Source: Halorubrum aidingense JCM 13560 (GTDB taxonomy: Archaea > Halobacteriota > Halobacteria > Halobacteriales > Haloferacaceae). Taken from it: 64,000 nucleotides of DNA. Made by a program: the position numbers and the translations under genes. Shown here piece by piece: positions 24,703 to 33,758 of this stretch (position 1 is the first letter of the stretch; each line of letters opens with the position of its first letter). The notes under the pieces are model-generated. The model was given only the letters and a program-made list of their open reading frames with translations, was not told the origin of the DNA and made no database searches. The stretch spans positions 250,039 to 314,038 of the forward strand of contig NZ_AOJI01000022.1 of NCBI RefSeq assembly GCF_000336995.1. The letters are read 5' to 3'.

Positions 24703-26058
24703 CTACGATTCCGCTCCCGCCTCTCCCGCGGTCCGCCCGGGCAGGAACGTTCCCGTCTCCCGGTGGACGCCGAGAAGGAGCGCGACGCCCGCCGCGAGCG
24801 GAACGACGGCGCAGGCGGCGTAGATAGGCGCGAATCCGACCGTCTCGACCAGCGGCAGCGACACCATCGGACCGAGTCCGCCCCCGATGTCGCCGAGGAC
24901 GTTGTTCGTCCCGGAGGCCCGCCCCATCCGCTCGTCGGGCGTGAGGTCGGCTAACAGCGCCATCATCGGCCCGCTCGTCCCGCCCTGCCCGGCGCCGATG
25001 AAGACGCAGGCCAGCCCGAGGTCGAGTACCGAGCTCGCCCGGGCGAGCAGTAAGAATCCGACGAAAGACACGACGAGGAAGGCGAGAAGCACCGGCGTCC
25101 GCGACTCGCGCGTGTCCGAGAGCCGCCCGCCGAGGAGCATGAACGCGGACGCGGAGAGCACGGTGCCGGCCATGAACAGCCCGGACGTTCCCTGCGGGTC
25201 CAGTCCGAGCAGCGAGAGCTCGTTCTCGTTCAGAAACAGCACGAGCGTGGCGAACAGCGCGCCGATGTACGCGAACAGCAGCCCGAAGTTGACGAGCCCG
25301 ACGGTCACCGCCGGGACCGAGGTGTCGATGTCCCACGGTTTGATCGACTCCCCGGACCGATCGCCCGTCACGTGGGTCTCGGGGACGAGCCGGTAGGCGA
25401 CGACGCTCGCGGCGAGCGCGAACGCGGCCGCGACGGTGAACGCGGCGGCGTTGCCAGCCAGCGAGGAGACGATTCCGCCGAGGACGAGACCGGCCGGAAA
25501 GCCCATCGTGATCCCGCCGCGGACGACGCCCATGTTCGTTCCGCGCGAGCCGCTGTCCGAGAGGTCGGCGGCGATGGTGTACGCGGTCGCGAACACCGCG
25601 GCGGACCCGAGCCCCCACAGGACCCGAGCCAAGAGGAACCACGTCTCCGGTGCGACGGCGACCGCTATCGGCGTCATCCACCAGTCGGCGCTGACGACGA
25701 CGGGTCCGATCGCAGCCGTCGGTAGCGACTCCGCGATCCACCGGAGCGACGCCGCGGCGGGCAAGACCAGCGCGAGGACGTAGCCGAAAGTGGCGATCCC
25801 CTCGATGAGCAGCCCGTACACGAACGGCTTTCGGGTCCCGTACCGGTCGACGAGCGCGCCGGCCGGCGCGTTAGCGACCAGCCGTACCCAGCGGTTCGCC
25901 GAGAGGATGACGCCGACCATGAACGCCGAGATGCCGAGCACCGCGCCGAGGTTCGGGAGGATGGGAAAGACCACGCCCCCGCCGAACCCGACGAAGAAGG
26001 TGCTCGCGATGACCGCGAGCAACACCGTCGGCGGGCGGTTAAAACCGAGCCGACTCAT
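24703..26058 (-). CDS. MFS transporter, probable drug or small-molecule exporter
   Basis: 451 residues with twelve predicted membrane helices. Motif A-like VDRYGTRKP lies in the loop after helix 2 (about residues 68-76); the second half has GGRLSDTRESR and LADLTPDERMGRASGTNN. It begins MSRLGFNRPPTVLLAVIAS. Substrate unknown. It lies 48 bases downstream of a TetR repressor on the same strand, so the pair probably forms one operon controlled by the palindrome in front of tetR. Confidence 0.85.
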   Translation of the reverse strand: MSRLGFNRPPTVLLAVIASTFFVGFGGGVVFPILPNLGAVLGISAFMVGVILSANRWVRLVANAPAGALVDRYGTRKPFVYGLLIEGIATFGYVLALVLPAAASLRWIAESLPTAAIGPVVVSADWWMTPIAVAVAPETWFLLARVLWGLGSAAVFATAYTIAADLSDSGSRGTNMGVVRGGITMGFPAGLVLGGIVSSLAGNAAAFTVAAAFALAASVVAYRLVPETHVTGDRSGESIKPWDIDTSVPAVTVGLVNFGLLFAYIGALFATLVLFLNENELSLLGLDPQGTSGLFMAGTVLSASAFMLLGGRLSDTRESRTPVLLAFLVVSFVGFLLLARASSVLDLGLACVFIGAGQGGTSGPMMALLADLTPDERMGRASGTNNVLGDIGGGLGPMVSLPLVETVGFAPIYAACAVVPLAAGVALLLGVHRETGTFLPGRTAGEAGAES

Positions 26059-26106
26059 CTCAGCGCCCCCGTCCCGGCGCGCCTCCGGGCCGCTGGATCG
26101 GCGGGA

Positions 26107-26808
26107 TCACTCGTACTCGCCCTCCGGCGCCATCTCTTCGATTCCCTCGGTGAGCGACGGGAGTTCGACGCCGTCGGCGAGCAGCGGGCCGATGATCCGG
26201 TCTAACGTCGCCTCGGCGACCGTTCGCGTGTAGGTCTGTCCGACGCCCTCGGTCGCCGTCTCGCCGTCGTCCGGTGTCCCGCCGGTCCCCTCGCTCAGTG
26301 TGATCTGTCGCGTGCGCGCCCCGTCGAGAGTCGCGACGAGCAGGGCCGCCGTCTCCTCGACGTCGACGTCGCGGAAGACGCCCTGTTCGATGCCCGCCTC
26401 GAGAATGTCGGCGACGGTGCCGCGGAGCAGCCGATCGCTCCGGGCCAACTGGTCACGTATTCGCTCGTTGAACGGCCCCTGCGTCCGGAGTTCCAACAGC
26501 GCGATGTGGAACGCCTCGCGGTCGACGGCGTCCGCCTCGAACACGAACCAGCCGACGAACTGGGCGAGCCGCTCCGTCGGTGGATCGTCGGCGTGGGCGT
26601 CGATCCGCGCCTCCGAGTCGGTGATGACGTGGTCGAGGAAGGCGACGAGCAGGTCCTCTTTGGTGTCGTAGTGGTAGTGGAGCAGGGACTTGCTCTTCGA
26701 ACACTCGTCGGCGATGTCCTGCATCGTGACGTCGGCGAACCCGTGGGCCCGGAGCGCGCGATAGACCCCGTCCATGATCTCGTCGGCCGCGCTCGGCTGA
26801 TCGCTCAT
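26107..26808 (-). CDS. TetR/AcrR-family repressor
   Basis: 233 residues. The N-terminal HTH (about 10-55) reads IMDGVYRALRAHGFADVTMQ DIADECSKSKSLLHYHYDTK (split here), the hallmark of TetR. Helix 3 SKSLLHYHYD is typical. The ligand-binding half (about 60-225) is helical and not diagnostic, with a Gly/Asp-rich loop near 175-190. It is followed by an MFS exporter, the usual partner. An 18-base perfect palindrome touches its start codon, so it likely represses itself and the exporter. Confidence 0.9.
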   Translation of the reverse strand: MSDQPSAADEIMDGVYRALRAHGFADVTMQDIADECSKSKSLLHYHYDTKEDLLVAFLDHVITDSEARIDAHADDPPTERLAQFVGWFVFEADAVDREAFHIALLELRTQGPFNERIRDQLARSDRLLRGTVADILEAGIEQGVFRDVDVEETAALLVATLDGARTRQITLSEGTGGTPDDGETATEGVGQTYTRTVAEATLDRIIGPLLADGVELPSLTEGIEEMAPEGEYE

Positions 26809-26826
26809 TGACTGACCGGTCAGTCA
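26809..26826. promoter_or_regulatory. Perfect 18-base palindromic operator of tetR
   Basis: TGACTGACCGGTCAGTCA, fully symmetrical, directly adjacent to the tetR ATG (26808). Its position covers the expected transcription start; a TATA-like gatttacc lies upstream near 26829-26840. TetR proteins typically bind such 15-20-base palindromes. Confidence 0.75.
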
Positions 26827-26945
26827 GCAGTCGGTAAATCCCTATCGGTCCCCGAGGTCAACTACTGGCCGTCGAACGGACCAGCAGCTCACGGGTGTAG
26901 AACAGTCGAAAAGCCGATACAACTACCGAACGTCTTCGTCAGCGG

Positions 26946-27140
26946 TTACAGACGGGTGACGTTCGTCGCGCGCGGACCCTTGTCGGCTTCCTCGATGTCG
27001 AACTCGACTTCCTGACCCTCTTCCAGGTCCGGGCCGCCGACGTCCTCCATGTGGAAGAACACGTCCTCGTCCGCGTCGTCAGTCTCAATAAATCCGTAGC
27101 CGCCAGTGTCGTTGAAGAAGTCAACTTCGCCTTTCGCCAT
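26946..27140 (-). CDS. cspA: Cold-shock domain RNA chaperone
   Basis: 64 residues, a complete CspA OB-fold. RNP1-like GGYGFIETDD and RNP2-like DVFFHMEDV motifs carry the RNA-stacking aromatics; PRATNVTRL closes the fold. Haloarchaeal Csp proteins bind single-stranded nucleic acid and melt RNA structure. Promoter CATAAAAG (27166-27173, minus strand) is 26 bases upstream. Confidence 0.95.
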   Translation of the reverse strand: MAKGEVDFFNDTGGYGFIETDDADEDVFFHMEDVGGPDLEEGQEVEFDIEEADKGPRATNVTRL

Positions 27141-27446
27141 TGCACTCGTAGAGGGGCGTCACCGACATAAAAGGCTTCCGCGACTAGGGCCGGCATGCGA
27201 ACATGACGCACACGACTGCGCGCTCCGAGGACGCACGACGGCGTTGGCCGGCGACTCGAAGGAGCGACTGAGACGGCAGAGAGCAGACGGCCGAGAGCAG
27301 ACGGTCAACAGCCGCGATTCGGGCGTTTTCGCTCGTCTCTACCGGTTCCGTACGGCGACACGCGGACCGGTCGCACCCGATGGATACCCCCGCGCTCTCC
27401 GCCGTGTTAGAAACTACTATACGACCCCAGTGCAGAACCGTTAGAT
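27141..27446. other. Divergent promoter region between csp and sdhC
   Basis: 306 bases. Holds the csp TATA (27166-27173, minus) and the sdhC TATA (27417-27422, plus). No gene-like ORF between. Confidence 0.7.
27417..27422 (+). promoter_or_regulatory. TATA box of the sdhCDBA operon
   Basis: CTATAC 25-30 bases before the sdhC ATG at 27447. Confidence 0.6.
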
Positions 27447-27872
27447 ATGAGTCAGTCGTACAATCGAGGCCTCATTGAGGACTTCAGCCGCTGGCGGGAG
27501 TTCGAGGCGGGGATGTGGGCTTGGATCTTTCATAAGTTCACGGGGTGGGTGCTCATCGGCTACCTGTTCACCCACATCGCCGTGTTGAGTACCGGTATCC
27601 CGGCAGCGGGCGCGAGCGAGGCCGCGCTGATGGCGGGCGAAGACGTGTACACGCAGACGATCGTCACGCTCGAAGGGCTGCTGTTGGTCCGTATTCTGGA
27701 GGTCGGGCTGCTGGCGGTCGCCGTCTTCCACATGCTGAACGGAACCCGACTCCTCCTCGTCGACCTCGGCGTCGGGCTGGAGGCACAGGACAAGAGTTTC
27801 TACGCGTCGCTCATTCTGACCGGCGCGATCACGGTGGCGTCCGTGCCGACGTTCATCGCGGGGGCGTTCTGA
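27447..27872 (+). CDS. sdhC: Succinate dehydrogenase, cytochrome b556 subunit
   Basis: 141 residues with three membrane helices. The N-terminal [20 protein letters not shown] then [20 protein letters not shown] gives the HKxTG motif, and the His in [14 protein letters not shown] is a candidate heme b ligand. Membrane anchor of complex II, receiving electrons for menaquinone. First gene of sdhCDBA; the next gene starts one base after its stop. Confidence 0.93.
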   Translation: MSQSYNRGLIEDFSRWREFEAGMWAWIFHKFTGWVLIGYLFTHIAVLSTGIPAAGASEAALMAGEDVYTQTIVTLEGLLLVRILEVGLLAVAVFHMLNGTRLLLVDLGVGLEAQDKSFYASLILTGAITVASVPTFIAGAF

Positions 27873-27873
27873 G

Positions 27874-28245
27874 ATGGCTGAGCGCTACTCCTCGTTCAAC
27901 GCGGGCGGCCGGATGTGGTTCCTCCAGCGCGTCACGGCGGTGTTCCTGCTCGTCGTGTTGGCGTTCCACTTCTTCCTGCTCCACTTCGTCAACCACGCCG
28001 ACGAGGTCTCGTTCCTCGCGAGCCAGGCGCGCATGACGACGCTGAGCTACTATTCGCTGATGATACTCTTCCTCGTGACGGCGACGTTCCACGGGGTCAA
28101 CGGGGTGTACAACGCCCTGATCAATCAGGGACTGACCGGCACCAAGCGCACGGTGATCAAGTGGACGCTCGTCGCCGCGAGCGCCGTGTTGATCGTCCAA
28201 GGAATCCGCACCGCGAACGCGTGGGCGGGAATCGGACTCTACTGA
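27874..28245 (+). CDS. sdhD: Succinate dehydrogenase, hydrophobic membrane anchor subunit
   Basis: 123 residues with three helices (about 20-40, 55-75, 95-115). The His-rich pair LAFHFFLLHFVNHAD and FHGVNGVYNALINQGL provide heme/quinone-site candidates. Pairs with SdhC to hold the catalytic SdhAB in the membrane. Spacing of one base from sdhC and seven bases to sdhB. Confidence 0.93.
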   Translation: MAERYSSFNAGGRMWFLQRVTAVFLLVVLAFHFFLLHFVNHADEVSFLASQARMTTLSYYSLMILFLVTATFHGVNGVYNALINQGLTGTKRTVIKWTLVAASAVLIVQGIRTANAWAGIGLY

Positions 28246-28252
28246 ACCGACC

Positions 28253-29149
28253 ATGAGCACGCAACTACCCAAACAGACCGAGGAATCGAGCGAGACGGAG
28301 ACCGAGACGGAGCCCGCCGTCGCCTCGAAGGGCGACGATCGTCGCGCCGAGAAGCGACGCCGGGCGGACGAAAAGCGGCGTCAGCGACAGGCCGAAGAAG
28401 CCGAGAAGGCGGCCGCCGACGAGGAGACGGTCGAGCTGAAGGTGTTCCGGTACGACCCCGAGGTGGAGGGGAAACAGGAGCCGCGGTTCGACACGTTCCA
28501 CGTCCCGTTCACGAAGGGGATGACCGTCCTCGACGCGCTGATGTACTCGCGTGACACCTACGACTCGTCGCTCACGTTCCGGCACTCCTGCCGGCAGGCG
28601 ATCTGCGGCTCCGACGCGATGTTCGTCAACGGCGGACAGAAGCTCGCGTGCAAGACCCAGATCTCCGATCTCGACCAGCCGATCCGCGTCGAGCCGCTCC
28701 CGCACGCCGACGTCACGAAGGACCTCGTCGTCGACTTGGAGCACTTCTACGACCAGATGGAGGCCGTCGAACCGTACTTCCAGACGAACGACCTGCCGGA
28801 CGGCGAACTCGAAGAGCAGCGACAGACCCGGGAAAACCGCGAGAAGGTGAAGATGTCGACCCGGTGTATCTGGTGTAGCGCCTGCATGTCGTCGTGTAAC
28901 ATCGCCGCCGGCGACAACGAGTACCTCGGTCCCGCCGCGATCAACAAGGCGTACCGATTCGCCATGGACGAGCGGGAAGGCGAGGACATCAAACAGAAAC
29001 GGCTGGAGATCATCGAGCAGGAACACGGCGTCTGGCGGTGTCAGACGCAGTTCTCCTGTACCGAAGTGTGTCCCAAGGACATCCCGCTCACCGAGCACAT
29101 CCAGGAGCTGAAGCGCGAAGCGGTCAAGAACAACCTGAAGTTCTGGTGA
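28253..29149 (+). CDS. sdhB: Succinate dehydrogenase iron-sulfur subunit
   Basis: 298 residues. The first ~60 residues are a charged Glu/Lys/Arg extension typical of halophilic SdhB. The 2Fe-2S domain has SCRQAICGSDAMFVNG plus a further Cys (about 110-125); the C-terminal domain has CIWCSACMSSC and TQFSCTEVCPKDIPL for the 3Fe/4Fe clusters. Passes electrons from FAD to quinone. Acts in the TCA cycle and the aerobic chain. Confidence 0.96.
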   Translation: MSTQLPKQTEESSETETETEPAVASKGDDRRAEKRRRADEKRRQRQAEEAEKAAADEETVELKVFRYDPEVEGKQEPRFDTFHVPFTKGMTVLDALMYSRDTYDSSLTFRHSCRQAICGSDAMFVNGGQKLACKTQISDLDQPIRVEPLPHADVTKDLVVDLEHFYDQMEAVEPYFQTNDLPDGELEEQRQTRENREKVKMSTRCIWCSACMSSCNIAAGDNEYLGPAAINKAYRFAMDEREGEDIKQKRLEIIEQEHGVWRCQTQFSCTEVCPKDIPLTEHIQELKREAVKNNLKFW

Positions 29150-29201
29150 CAGCGGGAGACACGCTCAAGGGACTTCGAACCTAACGAAATACCATACCAC
29201 A

Positions 29202-31031
29202 ATGTACGAACACGACGTTATCGTTGTCGGCGCCGGGGGGGCGGGACTCCGGGCGGCGATCGCGGCACAGGAAGCCGGGGCCGACGTGGCCATCGTCTCG
29301 AAACTCCACCCGGTCCGCTCGCACACGGGCGCCGCCGAGGGAGGAATCAACGCGGCGCTGCGCGACGCCGACTCGTGGGAGGACCACGCCTACGACACCA
29401 TGAAGGGGTCGGACTACCTCGGCGACGCCCCGGCCGTCGAGGCGCTCTGCCGAGAGAGCCCCGAGGAAGTTATCACCCTCGAACACTGGGGGATGCCGTT
29501 CTCCCGCGAGGACGACGGACGCGTCTCTCAGCGGCCGTTCGGCGGGCTGTCGTTCCCGCGGACGACGTACGCCGGCGCCGAGACCGGCCACCAGATGCTC
29601 CACACGATGTACGAGCAGGTGGTCAAACGAGGGATCACGGTGTACGACGAGTGGCACGTGATGGATCTGGCCGTCACCGACGAGGACGATCCGGCCGATC
29701 GGACCTGTCACGGCGTCGTCGCGTACGACATCCAGAGCGGTGAGATCAGCGGCTTCCGCGCCGACGGCGGCGTCATCCTCGCGACGGGCGGGATGGGACA
29801 GGTGTTCGATCACACCACGAACGCGGTGGCGAACACCGGCGACGGCGTCGCGATGGCGTACCGCGCGGGCGTACCGATGGAGGACATGGAGTTCATCCAG
29901 TTCCACCCGACGACGCTCCCGTCGACCGGCGTGCTCATCTCCGAGGGCGTCCGCGGGGAGGGCGGAATCCTGTACAACCGCAAGGGTGAGCGGTTCATGT
30001 TCGAACACGGCTACGCGAACAACGACGGCGAGCTCGCTTCCCGCGACGTGGTCTCGCGCGCGGAGCTCACCGAGGTCAACGAGGGACGCGGCATCGAGGA
30101 CGAGTACGTCCACCTCGACATGCGTCACCTCGGCGAGGAGCGCATCCTCGACCGCCTGGAGAACATCCTCCACTTAGCGGAGGACTTCGAGGGCGCCGAC
30201 GGGCTCACCGAGCCGATGCCGGTCAAGCCCGGTCAGCACTACGCGATGGGGGGTATCGAGACGAACGAGCACGGCGAAACCGTCATCAACGGGCTGTACG
30301 CGGCCGGCGAGTGCGCCTGCGCGTCCGTTCACGGCGCGAACCGCCTCGGCGGAAACGCGCTGCCCGAACTCATCGTCTTCGGCAAGCGCGCCGGTCGCCA
30401 CGCGGCCGGCGACGACATGGGCGAAGCCGAGATCCCGACCGGCAAGGAAGGGGAGTGGGAGCCCGCCGACTACGAGTTCGAGGTCGAAGTCGGCGAGACC
30501 GGCGGGAGCGATCCCGCCGCGGCCGACGGCGGAGCGGTGGCGACGGACGCCGACGGCGTCCTCGGCGCCACAGTCGAGCGCGCCCAAGAGCGCGTCGACG
30601 AACTGCTCGCTCGGAAGGGGCGGAACCACGCGGAGATCCGCTCGCAGGTCCAGAAGACGATGACCGCGAACGTGAACGTGTTCCGCGAGCAGGAGGGGCT
30701 CAAAGAGACCCTCGGAGACCTCCGCGAGGCGCGCGAGGCGTACAAAGACGTGGCCGTCTCGGACCCGTCTCGGACGTTCAACACCGACCTCATCCACACG
30801 ATGGAGACCCGGAACATCCTCGACATCGCCGAGGCGCTGACGATGGGCGCGCTCGCCCGGCGGGAGTTCCGCGGCGCACACTGGCGCAAGGAGCGCCAAG
30901 AGCGCGACGACGAGAACTGGCTGAAACACACGCTCGTCTCGTGGAACGACGGCGAGCCCGAACTGTGGTACAAGCCGGCGATCCTCGAAGGCGAGAACAA
31001 GACGTACGAGCCGAAGACCCGCTCGTACTGA
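29202..31031 (+). CDS. sdhA: Succinate dehydrogenase flavoprotein subunit
   Basis: 609 residues. DVIVVGAGGAGLRAAIAAQ is the FAD dinucleotide fold; HTGAAEGGINAAL contains the His that covalently binds FAD; HPTTLPSTGVLISEGVRGEG and HGANRLGGNALPELIVFG hold substrate-binding and catalytic Arg/His. The C-terminal helical domain ends with WYKPAI. An Ala/Asp-rich insert (about 430-450) is a halophilic feature. It oxidises succinate to fumarate. Last gene of sdhCDBA, 52 bases after sdhB. Confidence 0.97.
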   Translation: MYEHDVIVVGAGGAGLRAAIAAQEAGADVAIVSKLHPVRSHTGAAEGGINAALRDADSWEDHAYDTMKGSDYLGDAPAVEALCRESPEEVITLEHWGMPFSREDDGRVSQRPFGGLSFPRTTYAGAETGHQMLHTMYEQVVKRGITVYDEWHVMDLAVTDEDDPADRTCHGVVAYDIQSGEISGFRADGGVILATGGMGQVFDHTTNAVANTGDGVAMAYRAGVPMEDMEFIQFHPTTLPSTGVLISEGVRGEGGILYNRKGERFMFEHGYANNDGELASRDVVSRAELTEVNEGRGIEDEYVHLDMRHLGEERILDRLENILHLAEDFEGADGLTEPMPVKPGQHYAMGGIETNEHGETVINGLYAAGECACASVHGANRLGGNALPELIVFGKRAGRHAAGDDMGEAEIPTGKEGEWEPADYEFEVEVGETGGSDPAAADGGAVATDADGVLGATVERAQERVDELLARKGRNHAEIRSQVQKTMTANVNVFREQEGLKETLGDLREAREAYKDVAVSDPSRTFNTDLIHTMETRNILDIAEALTMGALARREFRGAHWRKERQERDDENWLKHTLVSWNDGEPELWYKPAILEGENKTYEPKTRSY

Positions 31032-31223
31032 ACGCGATCGGATCGATCACGATCCACCCGGATCTATCACGGTCCCTTATCCGTCAGCGGTCGAAACCAC
31101 ACGGGAGTTTGCTCCCATCGGTCGGCGGGAACATCGGGACCCGACCGTCGATACGCCGGTTTTAGCCTCGTACGACCCCCGAACGCGCCGCCCACAATTT
31201 TTCGACGATCGTTGAATAGGGGG

Positions 31224-31230
31224 TTTATTA
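31224..31230 (+). promoter_or_regulatory. TATA box of the small winged-helix gene
   Basis: TTTATTA about 30 bases before the ATG at 31257; supports this start over the upstream in-frame ATG at 31212, which precedes it. Confidence 0.55.
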
Positions 31231-31256
31231 TCGTCGAAGCCATTGCATCGAGCAAG

Positions 31257-31484
31257 ATGATTCAGACAGAGACCGCACGGACGGCGGCCCCGGCGCTGCC
31301 GCCGGAGCTGCAGTCTCCCCGTGCGAAACTCGTGTACCTGTACCTGACGACGAAAGGCGATGCGACCGTCTCCGAGATGGGCGACTCACTCGGTATGAAG
31401 AAGATCTCGCTGTACAGCATCCTGAAAACCCTCAAAAAAGAAGGGATGGTCGCCTGCGACGGCGACACCTACGCGCTGAACTGA
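31257..31484 (+). CDS. Small winged-helix transcription regulator (TrmB/MarR-like)
   Basis: 75 residues. After a short Ala/Pro-rich head comes LQSPRAKLVYLYLTTKGDAT, then VSEMGDSLGMKKISLYSIL as the recognition helix and the wing MVACDGDTYALN. The single DNA-binding domain with no effector domain resembles the many stand-alone winged-helix proteins of haloarchaea. Stop codon sits in a short gaact repeat. Target unknown. Confidence 0.8.
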   Translation: MIQTETARTAAPALPPELQSPRAKLVYLYLTTKGDATVSEMGDSLGMKKISLYSILKTLKKEGMVACDGDTYALN

Positions 31485-31586
31485 ACTGAACTGAACAGAC
31501 TCGGGCCGGATCGGCAGCCGCGGTTTTGTTTTCGACGTCGTTCGGCACCTCCGTCCGATATCTCCGTTCGATATCTCCCTTCGAGA

Positions 31587-31605
31587 CGCTCCGTCCAGCG
31601 GAGCG
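31587..31605. promoter_or_regulatory. Hairpin in front of the UDG-like gene
   Basis: CGCTCCG-tccag-CGGAGCG, perfect 7-base stem just before a TTTACG TATA-like element. Two direct cgatatctcc copies (31555-31564 and 31570-31579) precede it. Possible operator sites; function inferred only from position. Confidence 0.4.
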
Positions 31606-31634
31606 TTTACGAGCCCGTGGCACTCACTGAAGCC

Positions 31635-32270
31635 GTGGACGCGAACCAACAGGAGTTCCGGAACCCGTTCGGGATGGACGAGGCGTGCGAGAACTGTCCC
31701 GAGCTATGCGGCCCTCGCGATCGCGTGGTCCACGGCTACGGCGACGTAGGCGCGGAGTTCGTCGTCATCGGCACGCGCCCGACCGCGGCCGCCGAGGCCA
31801 ACGGCGTCCCGTTCACCGGCGACGGCGGCGGCGAGCGAGTCCAGTCGATCTTCGGGGACCTCGGGTTCGTGCGATCGCCGCCGGACGCGGCGGCGCCAGA
31901 CGTGCAGAACGTCTTTTTCACGACCCTGACGCGCTGTCGGCATCCTGAACGCGAGCCGACCGACCGCGAGATCGAGACGTGCGAACCGTTCGTGAACGCC
32001 GAGATCCGAATGATAAATCCGCAGATCATCGTTCCGGTCGGCGGCCGCCCGCTCCGCGAACTCGCGATCGAGTACACGACGCGGCGGCCGGACTCGTTCG
32101 ACGTCGACGCCGAGCACGCGACGACTATCCGAGGTCGCGGCTTCGAGCTGGTTCCGATGAAGGAGCCGGACGCCATGACGGACGCGGACGCTGACGCCTT
32201 CGTCGCGCACATGCGCGAGAACGTGCTCAGTCGCGACTACCGGCAGACGAAAGGACGACAGAGTCGGTGA
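31635..32270 (+). CDS. Family-4-like uracil-DNA glycosylase homologue with divergent active site
   Basis: 211 residues. Four Cys of the Fe-S cluster are conserved: CENCPELC near the start, then TRCRHPEREPTDREIETCEPF. However the catalytic motif normally GEAPGxxED reads GTRPTAAAEANGVPFTGD, and the usual C-terminal HPS motif reads VPMKEPDAM. The cluster and fold persist while catalytic residues differ, so it may act on another lesion or only bind DNA. The GTG at 31635 (VDANQQEFRNPFG) is preferred since a TATA-like TTTACG lies ~27 bases upstream; an earlier GTG at 31617 is also possible. Confidence 0.75.
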   Translation: MDANQQEFRNPFGMDEACENCPELCGPRDRVVHGYGDVGAEFVVIGTRPTAAAEANGVPFTGDGGGERVQSIFGDLGFVRSPPDAAAPDVQNVFFTTLTRCRHPEREPTDREIETCEPFVNAEIRMINPQIIVPVGGRPLRELAIEYTTRRPDSFDVDAEHATTIRGRGFELVPMKEPDAMTDADADAFVAHMRENVLSRDYRQTKGRQSR

Positions 32271-32322
32271 CTGGCTCGGCTGGGAGACAGAGTTCGTCGC
32301 CGCTCGCACCGTGGGTGTGCGC

Positions 32323-33612
32323 TCAGTTACTCGTGTGGTCTGACACGGTCGCGTCGTCGAGGTCTGCCGCGTCATCTGAACCGGTCGCGTCGTCGAGGTC
32401 TGCCGCGTCATCTGAATCGGTCGCGTCGTCGAGGTCTGTCACGTCGTCGAGCGCGCCGCCGAGCAGATCCGTCGTCGCGTCGGTGCTGTCCGCGCCGAAC
32501 GCGCAGTCGATGAGGATGTGACCGCCCAGCGTCGTGGGCGAGATGACCTGGTCGGCGCCCGCGCGACGGAGCTTGTTCACGTTCTCGCGTTGCGTCGCGG
32601 CCGCGACGATCCGGACACCGGGGTTGAGCTGTCGGGCGGTCAGGATCGCGAGCGCGTCGCGCGCGTCGTCTTCGGTGGCGACGACGACCGCGCGGGCGCC
32701 GGCGAGGTTGACCCGTTCGAGCGGCTCGACGTCGCTGGGGTCCGCGGTGAACACCGGGATGTCGCGCTCGCTGAGCCGCCGCGCGGCGGTCTCGTCGGTC
32801 GTCACGACGGCGTACTCGACGCCGTGGCGGGCGGCGAGTTCTTCGAGTATCGGTTCGGTCAGGTCCCCGTAGCCGAGAACGAGGACGTGGTCGTCGAGGA
32901 GGTCGATCTGTCTGTCGGTCATTTTCCCGAGTGCCTTGGAGAGTTGCGCCTCGATGGCCGGAGTGAGAAGCACCCCGAGCGCCACCGCGAACGCGGCGAC
33001 GTTCATCACGAGCGAGGAGAGCACGAACAGCTGGGCGATGTCGGCGGCCGCGCCGGTCTTCGGAGTGACGTCGCCGTAGCCGACGGTCGAGGCCGTGACG
33101 ACGGTGAAGTAAAACGCGTCGACGATCGTCTCGATCCCGTTGAACTGATCGCGGAGCGCGTACGACCCGACGGTCCCGTACGAGATGGCCGTGACGAGCG
33201 CCGCGCCGGCCGCGAGCTGCGTCGGCGACGGCGAGAAGGTCCGGTCGAACCGGTTGCGGTTGTACGCGAGCGCCGGCCCCGACAGGACGGACAGCGCCAC
33301 CAGCGGGAACGACAGCACCGAAGCCTGCATCAGCCCTTGGATCGCCGTTAGCGGGAGGAGAACCGCAGTCGAGTACCAGCCGACGCGGTACCCGTTTTTC
33401 AACGCGAAACCGCTGCCGAGCATCGCGAAGCCGGTTATCGTCCCCGTGAACCCGACCGTCTGTCGAACGACGTCGGGGACGTAGGGGGCGAGAGGGCCGT
33501 CGACGCCGAGCCCGCCGATCTGCGCCAGACCGGCGAGGATCGACAGGACTGCGACCGCGAACGTGAGGGCGATCGACGCCCGCACGGTCACCCAATCGCG
33601 GGTCAGTTCCAT
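32323..33612 (-). CDS. Two-domain K+ channel with RCK (TrkA-N) domain
   Basis: 429 residues. Six hydrophobic segments (about 12-32, 50-70, 78-100, 102-115, 135-150 and the pore region) with a selectivity filter TVGYGD at about 176-181 mark a voltage-gated-type or Kch-like channel. The cytosolic RCK domain (about 238-360, DDHVLVLGYGDLTEPILEEL Rossmann start) senses NAD or Ca2+. The tail is a tandem 12-residue repeat (DLDDATxSDDAA) with acidic Asp richness. Divergent from the TrkA-C pair to the right, suggesting joint K+ control, vital in high salt. Confidence 0.87.
   Translation of the reverse strand: MELTRDWVTVRASIALTFAVAVLSILAGLAQIGGLGVDGPLAPYVPDVVRQTVGFTGTITGFAMLGSGFALKNGYRVGWYSTAVLLPLTAIQGLMQASVLSFPLVALSVLSGPALAYNRNRFDRTFSPSPTQLAAGAALVTAISYGTVGSYALRDQFNGIETIVDAFYFTVVTASTVGYGDVTPKTGAAADIAQLFVLSSLVMNVAAFAVALGVLLTPAIEAQLSKALGKMTDRQIDLLDDHVLVLGYGDLTEPILEELAARHGVEYAVVTTDETAARRLSERDIPVFTADPSDVEPLERVNLAGARAVVVATEDDARDALAILTARQLNPGVRIVAAATQRENVNKLRRAGADQVISPTTLGGHILIDCAFGADSTDATTDLLGGALDDVTDLDDATDSDDAADLDDATGSDDAADLDDATVSDHTSN
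32346..32436. repeat. 36-base tandem repeat in the channel gene tail
   Basis: Two near-perfect units (32346-32381, 32382-32417; core cggtcgcgtcgtcgaggtct) and a partial third. In frame, encoding DLDDAT(G/D/V)SDDAA-type acidic repeats. Could vary in copy number without frameshift. Confidence 0.8.
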
Positions 33613-33758
33613 ACCGGTCCGTCGCCGAGGTCGGCCTTAAACTTCGCGAGAAGCGATGCTCGCGCCTCGGTCGACTCGCCGGTGCGGATCGCATCCCGTC
33701 GGTGCGGACCGATCGATCCGTCGGTACTGGTTTAACCGGCGCGGTGGTTTGACGGCGT

